Of a stretch of DNA of 64,000 nucleotides, positions 33,627 through 41,904 are shown one piece after another. Position 1 is the stretch's first letter. Each line of letters begins with the position of its first letter. Below the pieces are notes generated by a model. The model was not told the origin of the DNA. It did not search any database and worked only from the letters and a program-made list of their open reading frames with translations. Where the stretch lies: NCBI GenBank assembly GCA_964019425.1, contig OZ025807.1:186001-250000 (forward strand), in the 5' to 3' direction. This DNA comes from Flectonema sp. DT1601. Taxonomy: Eukaryota; Euglenozoa; Diplonemea; Diplonemida; Diplonemidae. The position numbers and the translations under genes are program-made.

Positions 33627-33809
33627 AGTTATGATAAACCTATGTGGGAGTGATTGCTTTGAGACAGCAACTAAAAAATTGACCGCTTAAGTGACTTATC
33701 AACGCAGTTCATTTTTTAAAGCTGGAATAAAGAGAACGAATATTGATATTTTTTTTCTGTTTTCAATATAACGTTATTTATTTCTTAGTTATTTCATGCT
33801 CTCAAAAGG

Positions 33810-33845
<36 letters not shown>

Positions 33846-33904
33846 CCTCCCAACATTTCTATAAAAAAAAAAGTAGACTTTGGGTCTCTTTTTTTTTTCC
33901 CCTA

Positions 33905-33930
33905 GCTATTCCCCCCATAGGGGGAATAGC
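33905..33930. other. Perfect 11-bp hairpin with 4-nt loop
   Basis: GCTATTCCCCC, loop CATA, GGGGGAATAGC. A second C/G-rich stretch follows near 33975-33997. Function unknown; it could be part of a small structured RNA or a transposon relic. Confidence 0.5.
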
Positions 33931-34555
33931 TGTTTGATTTTGTACGTAAAATACTACAGTATTGTATCATACGGGGGTCTTTTTCCCTACGGGGGGAAGC
34001 AACCGGTAAAAAGAATAAATATTTTTATTAAACTGCCAATCTAGCGCTGCTGCATAATAACTCACAGCAACGGAAGATCCTATTCGTTGCAATAGATTAT
34101 TAACTACATAAATGGTTAACCACCTGGAAGAGCACGGTAATACTTGCTACCTTTAAGTTTCGTGTTTTTTTTTATTATAAGAACGGGAAAAAAAAAAGAA
34201 AAAGTAGAACGACCACTCGAATGTGTACATAGAAAACAACGGTACAAAACAAAAAGAATAGTACGTACTCGATGACTTCATGTTCAGCCATCACCTGAGT
34301 TTCAGTTTCACGAGACTGAACCGAGGAGAACCAGAACAGAGTACGTATACATAAGGCACTCTCGCACGGGTTTCACATAAAAAATGAATTACAACAATGA
34401 ATAAAAACAAAGAACACGTTGCGCTACAAAGTAAGAGCGAATAAAGGAATGAAATCAGTAAACACATCGTCATTCCTAAAATAAGATTAACAACTTTAAT
34501 ATAAAAAAAAAAAAGGGAAAAACTATAATTCCACACAAAAGTTTGTGAATGTCAA

Positions 34556-35286
34556 ATCTCAACACAAAGGTTTCCGAAATGGACAGCTATTTATTTTTTT
34601 TACCTACAAACCCATTGTTCATTAGAAAGAGAATTGTGGCAACGTAACTAAGATATTCCTCCTTTACTAGGATTTTGTACTGATTGCGCACAAACAAAAG
34701 TAGCTTACTGCTAGCGTATTTTGGGGTCTCCATACGTTGTCCAAGGTCACTGGGATTTTTTTTTTCCCTACATAAGGCAAGGCCATCCGACTACGGTTAC
34801 GCTCGGAGTCCTAACTACATCATGTGCTTTTTAAGTGCAACTACCGGCGTATCCAAAAGATAAGATCGCAATACATCGCATGATTAATGCCAAGACTGCT
34901 TCTTAAAAGGAGAATCAACGCGGCATATCCAACAGACCGAATAACTGAAATACTCAGAAGACATGGATATCTATGAGAATTAGAATGATGCGGTCCTTAA
35001 ACTAAATGAGGAAATAAACTGATATCTCAGCAATTAATAAAGAAAGAAAACAACGATACGAAGCCTACGGGAACCTAGATCTCTGGAAACAGCAGGTCAT
35101 CAATGGTCTGGAGAACGAAGCCTTGTCTTCAGGACGGAGCATACTCGTTTAGCCTTAACTGATGTCCCAGTGCCGCTAAGAGCGCGCACCTGTGTCTGAC
35201 AGGATGTGATATTGTGTAGCAGCTTCACCCACTAACTTTTGCCAGAATTTTTTTGCTGTCCATTTCGGAAACTTTAGTGTTGAGAT
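34556..35286. mobile_element. Possible 731-bp non-autonomous element bounded by a 32-nt inverted repeat
   Basis: 34556-34587 and the reverse complement of 35255-35286 agree at 30 of 32 positions, beginning ATCTCAACAC and ending GTTTCCGAAATGGACAGC. Outer flanks keep weaker similarity. No transposase and no clear target-site duplication were seen, so this could instead be a simple inverted duplication. Confidence 0.35.
34591..34701 (-). repeat. Dispersed repeat R1, copy C (long form)
   Basis: Read on the minus strand it ends GAACAATGGGTTTGTAGGTA plus an A-rich tail, like copies A and B. It keeps about 45 nt (with CGTTGCCACAATTCTC) between the TGCGC block and the TCTCTTTCT block that A and B lack and that copy D partly shares. 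Confidence 0.45.
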
Positions 35287-35481
35287 CCAACATTTCAGTA
35301 ACATTTGCGTAGAAGAAGAAAAAAAAAAAGAGGGAAAAAAACAGAAGTAAAGGAAAGTTCTAGAGTGCAGTCGGTCTTTAACACAATCAAACATAGTGTT
35401 TTCTACCATAAAATGAGAATTACTTAAGAAACGATGTTATTCGTGTGTTTTTTATTTCTGCACCGACGAATTGAGGAGAAA

Positions 35482-35571
35482 CTATTCAGATTAAGAGCCG
35501 TTATTTAGCGTATCAAAGCGCCAGTAATACTGTCTGCGATCAACAGAATACATAAGGCATTGTCTGAATGG
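35482..35571 (+). mobile_element. MITE-like repeat R2, copy 1 (90 nt)
   Basis: Begins CTATTCAGATTA and ends TTGTCTGAATGG, so its ends are inverted copies of each other (about 9 of 10). The interior shares AGAGCCGTT and TACTGTCTGCGAT with copy 2 on the other strand. Size and ends fit a miniature inverted-repeat element. Confidence 0.45.
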
Positions 35572-36278
35572 TTTTCTTTTTTTTACAAAAAAAAAAAAAA
35601 AAAAAAAAAAATACTGTAAAAAAGTAAAAAAATTATTGAAAACAATAATAAGTTTTCGTCATAAAAAAATCCGAATGATTTTTTTTTTTTTTTTTTTTTT
35701 TACTCCTACAGTAATGTACCATCGCTTTAAAGGGTTCCAGAGCATTCAACATTAGTATGAACACAAAAGCCCCCTGATGAAAGACGGACCGGAGCATGCG
35801 TCAAAAAAAGCCTTTGTAGAATAATACAGTAGATTAATAAAAAGGAACAGATTTTCTTTTTTTTTTTTTCTTCTTTTTTTAAAAGGGTCATTTGATTATA
35901 AAAGAGAACGGGAAAAAAAAAGGGAGGAGGAAAAAGAAGGAAGAAAAAAAAAAAAAAGAAAAGAAAAAAACTTTTATCCAAGAAATTAGAAGTAAAATAT
36001 TACGCGAACAACGCTACCTCACTATTTGATAATCGTTTAGTGGGCACACAAAAAAAAAACGAAATAGCTGGGCACTCGACGACGCTTCAGCAAATAAACT
36101 TTAAGACATCCTAGAATTGTATTTACTTTGGAGCCTTTTATTTTGTTTTCTTTTTTTTTTTGGAATACCGAAGTTTCTTCAAGCGGAAACTTCCAGTTCC
36201 GCGCCACACAGATAGTTCCCTCTTTGAACTTATACTCTTAAATACAATCGTTACTGTTGGTAATTCCTATCGACAACG

Positions 36279-36590
36279 ATCCCTTCGATCATTGATACTG
36301 AAACACAACGTAAAGAGACTACAAACGAGTGTGCCTTTAATTACTACGAAGATCCACAGAGGGATCTAATCTTCTGAAACAAGAAGATCGCTCCGTCTTT
36401 ACAAAGGCCAGGGATGCTCTTCCAGAACTCCTGGTGAGGAAGGAGCTCCCGACCGCGAAGCTCTTTAACTTTATAGTTGTACGCCATGAACACCACGAGG
36501 TAGACGAATCCTCCCAGGAAGAATATCAGTAAGAAGGCACAGCCGAAACCGCAGCCTCCACCGCCGCCACCACCGCCACTGATTGGACAT
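36279..36590 (-). repeat. Homogenised 3' segment shared with 38363-38665 (copy 1)
   Basis: About 310 nt covering the Gly linker, TM helix, tail and first part of the 3'UTR of the MRH gene. It matches copy 2 almost base for base including third codon positions, while the upstream ectodomain codons are strongly diverged. This is the pattern expected of gene conversion. Confidence 0.75.
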
Positions 36591-37186
36591 GCATGAGGTG
36601 ACAGAAAAGTAGCAGTATAAATATAAGCACCCGAAGGGCCGTTTGTGAGTGCTACGGCACAGGAAGCTGCATCTCCTTTGCAATCGACTTCAGCGACAGT
36701 GGGATCACACTCGATTGATATCTGACCTTCCTTATTAAGCCACGTTGTAGGCTGCGCAACCTTATATGATACAACCCAGACATTGTCAGATGCTCTCTTT
36801 TCAGCAGTTGTACCAGACAACCAATCATAAAGTGAAAAACTACAGAGATTCGAATCTTTACTGTGTTCAGTAATGTAACTCGGTATGTCTGTGGAATCAC
36901 ATGCCTGCTTTGGTATTCCATCCACGATGGGAGGACTGCTGACTTCTTTCTTACAAAAGCTGACCATCCAGTAGAATGTACTACCGTGGTAAGCATCGAT
37001 GAAAACTGTGAATTGTTTGGTTTCCAAGGAACCTAAATTAATAACACCATCAGGAGTCTCAATAACACACGGATCCTCAACCGATGAGTGATACGACATT
37101 GTGCCATCTTCGAATTCGCTCACAATCATCTCAGCTGTCGAAATGGTCGCAATCAACGACAACACTAAAATAGATGCCAGGATCAT
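36344..37186 (-). CDS. MRH/ATG27-like type I membrane receptor, copy 1, 280 aa
   Basis: ATG 37186 follows acceptor TATTCTCTAG by 16 nt. Signal peptide 1-18; ectodomain of about 190 residues with Cys at DPC, SFCKK, QACD, NLC, IEC, VDC, SC and HAC, all shared with copy 2; a Gly8 linker; one TM helix (about 211-233); and a cytosolic tail with RELLPHQEFWKSIPGLCKDG. That tail pattern (FW..xP.L.KDG) is typical of the cation-dependent mannose-6-phosphate receptor and ATG27 group, which cycle between Golgi and endosomes or the vacuole. Lectin residues could not be confirmed, so sugar binding is not claimed. Its last ~70 codons and 3'UTR are nearly identical to copy 2. Confidence 0.8.
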   Translation of the reverse strand: MILASILVLSLIATISTAEMIVSEFEDGTMSYHSSVEDPCVIETPDGVINLGSLETKQFTVFIDAYHGSTFYWMVSFCKKEVSSPPIVDGIPKQACDSTDIPSYITEHSKDSNLCSFSLYDWLSGTTAEKRASDNVWVVSYKVAQPTTWLNKEGQISIECDPTVAEVDCKGDAASCAVALTNGPSGAYIYTATFLSPHACPISGGGGGGGGCGFGCAFLLIFFLGGFVYLVVFMAYNYKVKELRGRELLPHQEFWKSIPGLCKDGAIFLFQKIRSLCGSS

Positions 37187-38427
37187 AATTTTAAGTATAC
37201 CCCTAGAGAATAAGTATGATTATAAATAACTCTAAACAGATTGAAATCAAACAGCTGATTAAGCATTCTCATAAATTCCCAACCACTATTGCCATCACAA
37301 CGGTTCAACATCTGTTAAGGATACAGTGAACATGGTGCTTATCTCAGTCAGACTGTTTACATATCTTGATTTGCGTGCTGAAATTAAAGAACGTGTTTTT
37401 TTTCGTTTTTTTTCCCCTCCTTTATATCTAAAAACTTTCTTGCAAAGAGCTTACGCTCCGTTTTAAATAAACATTTAGAATAACAGACGACTCGGATTTG
37501 CCACATTAGAAACCTAAGCCGCATCCTGACAGCATTTTATCGACAAGAATAAAAACATAACGAAGACACTTTCGCTCGGGTGACAACAAACAACAATAAC
37601 AACAACAACAAGAAAAATAATAATACCGAATTAGTTAAGTACCAGTTTACCGTCGGTTTGATATCAAACAAGACAACTTCCAGTAGGATAGAGATCACTC
37701 AATAAAAAGTCATAAAGGGAAACCCAATACGTAAAAAAGAGAGTAAATTGATACAATTCAACGCGACCGGTTGCGTTAAATGTCAAAAGAGACTAAAGAA
37801 ACTAAAATGTGCGCTTGCGATAGCAGCGCAGTAGTTCCTTGTCTGCGAGCAAGCATAAACAATAAAAAAAAAGAAAAACCATTCAGACAAATCATTATAC
37901 ATTGTGTTAATCGCAGACAGTAACATAAAACAAAACGGCTCATAATCTGAATGGTTTCTTCCCCGACTCTATCGGTATAAAAGAGGAAAAGAAATCCCCG
38001 AAGTCCTTAGACATTTTCATATCATCGTAAATGCTGGACCGATCCGAACGATGTGAAATATAATCCACACGAAAAAAAATGAAGAGTAGCAATACAATAC
38101 GCTACGCTAATTCAACAATTTCACATTTGGCAGCGGCCACCCGGATATCGGTACTGTAGTTTTCTTTTCTAAGTTAGTCTTCCCTTTTTTTTTTTTTTTT
38201 TTTTCGATAGCAACTGATAACTGATGAGGTCTAAAAGATGATACGCAGCAGCTACTCAACAAACATAGTAATCAGGTTTGTGCTACAACAACAATTTACA
38301 AAACCTGATGCGCTTAATAAACGGAGCCTTCTGTCAAGGCAGACAAGACGCCACATTAGCGTTGATCCTTTCGATCATCGCTTGAAACACAACGTAAAGA
38401 GACTACAAACGAGTGTGCCTTTAATTA
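37187..38427. other. Intergenic spacer between the two MRH genes, with repeat R2 copy 2
   Basis: Holds the MRH1 acceptor, AAC/ATA simple repeats near 37585-37625, repeat R2 copy 2 (37879-37954), a T run at about 38187-38204, and the 3'UTR of MRH copy 2 from 38363. No gene seen. Confidence 0.55.
37879..37954 (-). mobile_element. MITE-like repeat R2, copy 2 (76 nt)
   Basis: Ends CCATTCAGAC ... TCTGAATGG are inverted repeats. On the minus strand the interior has ATGAGCCGTTTTG and TACTGTCTGCGATTAACA, matching copy 1 (35482-35571), which carries about 14 extra nt. Both copies are followed on that strand by a T-rich tract. Confidence 0.45.
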
Positions 38428-38665
38428 TTACGAAGATCCACAGAGGGATCTAATCTTCTGAAACAAGAAGATCGCTCCGTCTTTACAAAGGCCAGGAATG
38501 CTCTTCCAGAACTCCTGGTGAGGAAGGAGCTCCCGACCGCGAAGCTCTTTAACTTTATAGTTGTACGCCATGAACACCACGAGGTAGACGAATCCTCCCA
38601 GGAAGAATACCAGTAAGAAAATGCAACCGAAACCGCAGCCTCCACCGCCGCCACCGCCGCTACCA
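38363..38665 (-). repeat. Homogenised 3' segment shared with 36279-36590 (copy 2)
   Basis: Partner of the copy-1 segment. Similarity begins abruptly in the 3'UTR near TTTCGATCAT and ends in the Gly-linker codons. Confidence 0.75.
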
Positions 38666-39276
38666 GCACCGGGGCATGCGAGGGGTGAAACGAAATCAGA
38701 AGAGTAGAGGGCACCTGCTGGGGCGTTTGTATAGCGAACTACACAAGGATCTGACGGAGTGTTCTTTTTACAATCCAACACGAATGGAAGTGTAGGTTCA
38801 CATTCGATAGTAATTACACCTTCCTTCTCAGGTAGGTATGTGGCAGGTTTTCCAATTTTATACGTTACAACCCAAATACCATCAACTGCTCTTTTTTCAG
38901 CAGACATACCAGACAACCAATTAATCATTGCGTACTCGCATGCTGACGTAGTTGGAATATGTTGAGTTAGGTATGAAGGTATGTCTGTTGTATCGCAGGC
39001 TTGCAGTGGTTGCCCATCAGAACCGATAGGGGGTTCAGTCACTTCCTTCTTACACCAACTAATCATCCAATAAAATATTGAGTGATGGATATCGAGAACT
39101 ACTGAAAACTGCATAGTTTTTAATGAGCTAAGGTCAATTAATCCTTCGGGTGTCTCAATCTTACAAGGATCGCTTTCTGATGCGTGATACATTGTTTGAC
39201 TATCAATTTTTTTAATAATCATTTCACCAGAAATGACCATAGCCAAACACAGCAATATCACCGACTGAAGTATCAT
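38428..39276 (-). CDS. MRH/ATG27-like type I membrane receptor, copy 2, 282 aa
   Basis: ATG 39276 is only 2 nt after acceptor ATATAAACAG. Same layout as copy 1: signal peptide (MILQSVILLCLAMVISG), eight-Cys ectodomain with DPCKIETPEG and FYWMISWCKKEV, Gly linker, TM helix, conserved tail. The ectodomains are much less similar than the tails, which differ at only two residues in the last ~70 (A/I and I/V in the TM). Probably a sorting receptor or membrane protein of Golgi-endosome traffic; the diverged ectodomain suggests different cargo. Confidence 0.8.
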   Translation of the reverse strand: MILQSVILLCLAMVISGEMIIKKIDSQTMYHASESDPCKIETPEGLIDLSSLKTMQFSVVLDIHHSIFYWMISWCKKEVTEPPIGSDGQPLQACDTTDIPSYLTQHIPTTSACEYAMINWLSGMSAEKRAVDGIWVVTYKIGKPATYLPEKEGVITIECEPTLPFVLDCKKNTPSDPCVVRYTNAPAGALYSSDFVSPLACPGAGSGGGGGGGCGFGCIFLLVFFLGGFVYLVVFMAYNYKVKELRGRELLPHQEFWKSIPGLCKDGAIFLFQKIRSLCGSS

Positions 39277-39450
39277 TTCTGTTTATATTATCCTTTTGAA
39301 GGGGGAGTTTAAAAAAAAAAAAAAGAAAAATAAGTAAATAAAGTAATATAAACATAAGTTGTATTGAAGAAAATCAACATCGGTGGGTTAAATAATCCAC
39401 TAAAAAATAATTAAAATAAAATAAATAGTTCTATGTAATCTACTTAAATA

Positions 39451-40500
39451 TCAGTTTGACTTGTTGACGAAGTCAGACTCCAAAGAGTTCCAAATTTCAT
39501 CGTGAATAGCGTCTCTGGACTTGCGAATATCATTCTCTGTGAGTTGTGGAATTTCTGACCATTGAGGAAACTTTTCACAACACCAACGAAAACAAGCTCT
39601 CACATCTTGTTTATACGATGATTTTGCAGTTTCGTGAATGTCTAATCCGGCACGAGTGTTATCAGCCTGCAGTGCCTTAAAAGCGACATCCGGATTGAGA
39701 TCTAAATAAAGAACGCGGTGTGATGCAGGAATCCCCAACCACTTCTGCTCAAAAGATGCCAACCGCTCAATTAACTTGATGCGTTCTTCGTCAGAATCGA
39801 GTTTTGCTGCTTGGTGACCATACGATGATTCCATGTAGCGATCCAGTATGATATTGTAACCTTGTTCTAACCAATGATCAAGTGAAGGCTTTTTATCGTA
39901 ACGGTTCATTGAATATATTGTTGCGAATAGCACAGGAGATACCTCGCTGATACCACCATGGACACCACTTAATATTTCTCTTAGTTTCTTGCCGTACATC
40001 GCGCTGTCATGTGGGAAGTCAATTGTCTTCACAGGATAACCTTCTTTGGTTAAGCGTTCTACAAGCATTCTAGTTTGTGTTTCTTTGCCAGCACCATCTC
40101 CACCTTCGATTGTGAAGATACGTCCCCTCTCCTTTGAAGGTGATAAGAATGAATCGATGTCACTCGATAGGTGTAGCAACTCACTAGTAAGTGGAATCGT
40201 TTTGGAGTCTCCTTCCAAAATCAAAACAGGAATTTGCTTACGAAACAGAGCGTACGTCGCTCCTTCAATACCGGACTCCCAGTTTTTCATAACAACCTTG
40301 TCTTGGTCTTCTTTTATAATTTCTAAGTTTGCTTCACGTTTTTGGAAACGGTTGATCATTTCATTTCCCTCGAGTTCGATTACCTCCTTCCCAGTTGCCC
40401 TGCATTTCGCAACCTCAGCTGCTGATAGTCCTACTGAAAAAATCGTCATGTTCTGACTTGCAACAGTCTTGTGATACAGACGTTGTAATCTACGGATCAT
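39451..40500 (-). CDS. Thymidylate kinase with a 125-residue N-terminal extension, 349 aa
   Basis: Residues 127-335 are a dTMP kinase, which makes dTDP for DNA synthesis: P-loop GGDGAGKETQT (133-143), DFPHDS, the DRYMESS motif (D220-R221) and a C-terminal helix. The family usually has about 200-215 residues; the first ~125 (including VGLSAAEVAKCRATGKEVIEL) match nothing I recognise and could be a fused domain or a targeting region. ATG 40500; a strong acceptor (T10 then GCTAATATAG, exon from 40614) lies 114 nt upstream and only about 43 nt after the stop of the previous gene, leaving no room for a normal promoter. An internal start at M18 (MTIFSVG) is possible. Confidence 0.88.
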   Translation of the reverse strand: MIRRLQRLYHKTVASQNMTIFSVGLSAAEVAKCRATGKEVIELEGNEMINRFQKREANLEIIKEDQDKVVMKNWESGIEGATYALFRKQIPVLILEGDSKTIPLTSELLHLSSDIDSFLSPSKERGRIFTIEGGDGAGKETQTRMLVERLTKEGYPVKTIDFPHDSAMYGKKLREILSGVHGGISEVSPVLFATIYSMNRYDKKPSLDHWLEQGYNIILDRYMESSYGHQAAKLDSDEERIKLIERLASFEQKWLGIPASHRVLYLDLNPDVAFKALQADNTRAGLDIHETAKSSYKQDVRACFRWCCEKFPQWSEIPQLTENDIRKSRDAIHDEIWNSLESDFVNKSN

Positions 40501-40659
40501 CTTTTAGTGGGGAAAATGAAGATATTAAAACAACATCGTCGCAACAAAGAGCTAAAAAAAGGGAAAATTTTTGTAAATGGAAAAAACGCTCTCAAATAAT
40601 TGAATCGCTGGCAACTATATTAGCAAAAAAAAAAGGGGGATGACTTCCGACTTCCGGGA

Positions 40660-41547
40660 TTAAAAACACCGAACCTGAAGCAGTTGAAGTTCACTCGGTC
40701 CTTTTAACCTCATAGAGTCAAAAAATGGGGCTAGAGAAGGGTTATCGAGGTGTTTAAAAATAGACTGTGGGTTTCGAGCAAGATCCAAAAAAGCTTCACG
40801 AACATCATGACTCGGGATGTCAGGAAATTTATAAATCGCATCCTCAATAGCGTCTGTTATCCTCCCTTGAGAACTAGAAAGGCAACCTTCTTCAATTATC
40901 GATTGTAAATCAGTACGAAGATAGTCAGGACGAGAATCACTACAACATCTGTTTATTAACTTATAGTCAACTTTACTAATTGGGGAATCTGTTATTTCAG
41001 ATTCAAGTAACGCGTGAAGTGATCTTTGAGTATCCAGACCATACAACCACAATGCTTTTCTACAACTATTCTCACTAAATCCCATATCCATTAATAAAGA
41101 GAGTTTCTCATCTGGTATTGGATGGAGGGAGTGCAGACGTTCTTCCAAATCGATATCTGGTGAAGCCAATTCTTCTTTTTCTGTTAATATATCATTCGCA
41201 ATGGAAACGACATCTTCTTGCAGCAGCCACCTCACAAAGTGATTCAAATCAAGAATTTCTCTATCAGGCAGATAATCATGTAATTCACTCTTCATTTCTG
41301 TAGGCATACTCAGATGTGTCATCGAAGTTCTCTGTCTCAATGAGGATTGTGTTGTGCTGCAACTGATATCTTCTCCAACAATTATTTCATCGTAGTTTTC
41401 AAGAGTGTCATTTTCACAAAGTCTTTTTCCATTGCTGACCAAGTAACTTGCCTTTCCTCCTATTTGTGTGATCACTTCTGCTGCTGTTTGTGTTTCGTTG
41501 ATATCTTTATTGTCAACCTCTCTTCCATCGAGTAGGTATATCCTCAT
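40660..41547 (-). CDS. UBL-UBA ubiquitin-shuttle-like protein, 295 aa
   Basis: ATG 41547, acceptor TTTTAATTAG before 41555. Residues 1-60 read as a ubiquitin-like domain (MRIYLLDGRE ... VSNGKRL). Residues 146-185 are a UBA domain with the MGF loop (LLMDMGFSENSCRKALWLYG). The C-terminal third contains NPQSIFKHLDNPSLAPFF, resembling an STI1-type segment. UBL-UBA proteins carry ubiquitinated cargo to the proteasome; this is the likely role. It lies 159 nt upstream of the thymidylate kinase start. Confidence 0.78.
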   Translation of the reverse strand: MRIYLLDGREVDNKDINETQTAAEVITQIGGKASYLVSNGKRLCENDTLENYDEIIVGEDISCSTTQSSLRQRTSMTHLSMPTEMKSELHDYLPDREILDLNHFVRWLLQEDVVSIANDILTEKEELASPDIDLEERLHSLHPIPDEKLSLLMDMGFSENSCRKALWLYGLDTQRSLHALLESEITDSPISKVDYKLINRCCSDSRPDYLRTDLQSIIEEGCLSSSQGRITDAIEDAIYKFPDIPSHDVREAFLDLARNPQSIFKHLDNPSLAPFFDSMRLKGPSELQLLQVRCF

Positions 41548-41827
41548 GTGTAAGCCTAATTAAAATAAAAAAATATAAAGAATCATCACAAAGACGTTGT
41601 TTTTTTTTTATATATTTCTGGTGTTGTCGACGTCTCTGGGAAAGATGAAAAATATTAATAATTTATTTTCGTAATTTTTTTTTTTTTAAATTATTTTCAA
41701 ATCAATAACATAACTGATATCCTCTTGCGACATCTGTTAAAACAAAACCCATCCAACCGAGACGTGGATGATAAAATAATGTGTAAAATAAGAACAACAA
41801 AAATAAATACTAAGTATCGCTACGCTT

Positions 41828-41862
<35 letters not shown>

Positions 41863-41904
41863 AAGATATAGCAGCAGCGTGTAAAGAATGGTTAGCTAGT
41901 GCAG
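41548..41904. other. Short spacer with an A run
   Basis: AT-rich; about 28 A near 41834-41861 and the UBL-UBA acceptor near 41555. Nothing else seen. Confidence 0.5.

Larger units (their letters stand above)
33627..36343. other. 2.7-kb gene-poor spacer with repeats and hairpins
   Basis: No supportable gene on either strand. It holds about 34 T at 33812-33845, a perfect 11-bp hairpin (33905-33930), a 32-nt inverted repeat pair (34556-34587 and 35255-35286), repeat R1 copy C (34591-34701), repeat R2 copy 1 (35482-35571) and further A/T runs near 35586-35611 and 35678-35701. This is the longest non-coding stretch and the densest in repeats. Confidence 0.6.

Noticed and set aside
35176-35409. 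77-codon minus-strand frame in the 2.7-kb spacer
   Set aside because: Crosses one arm of the inverted repeat and a poly(T) stretch; no recognisable domain.
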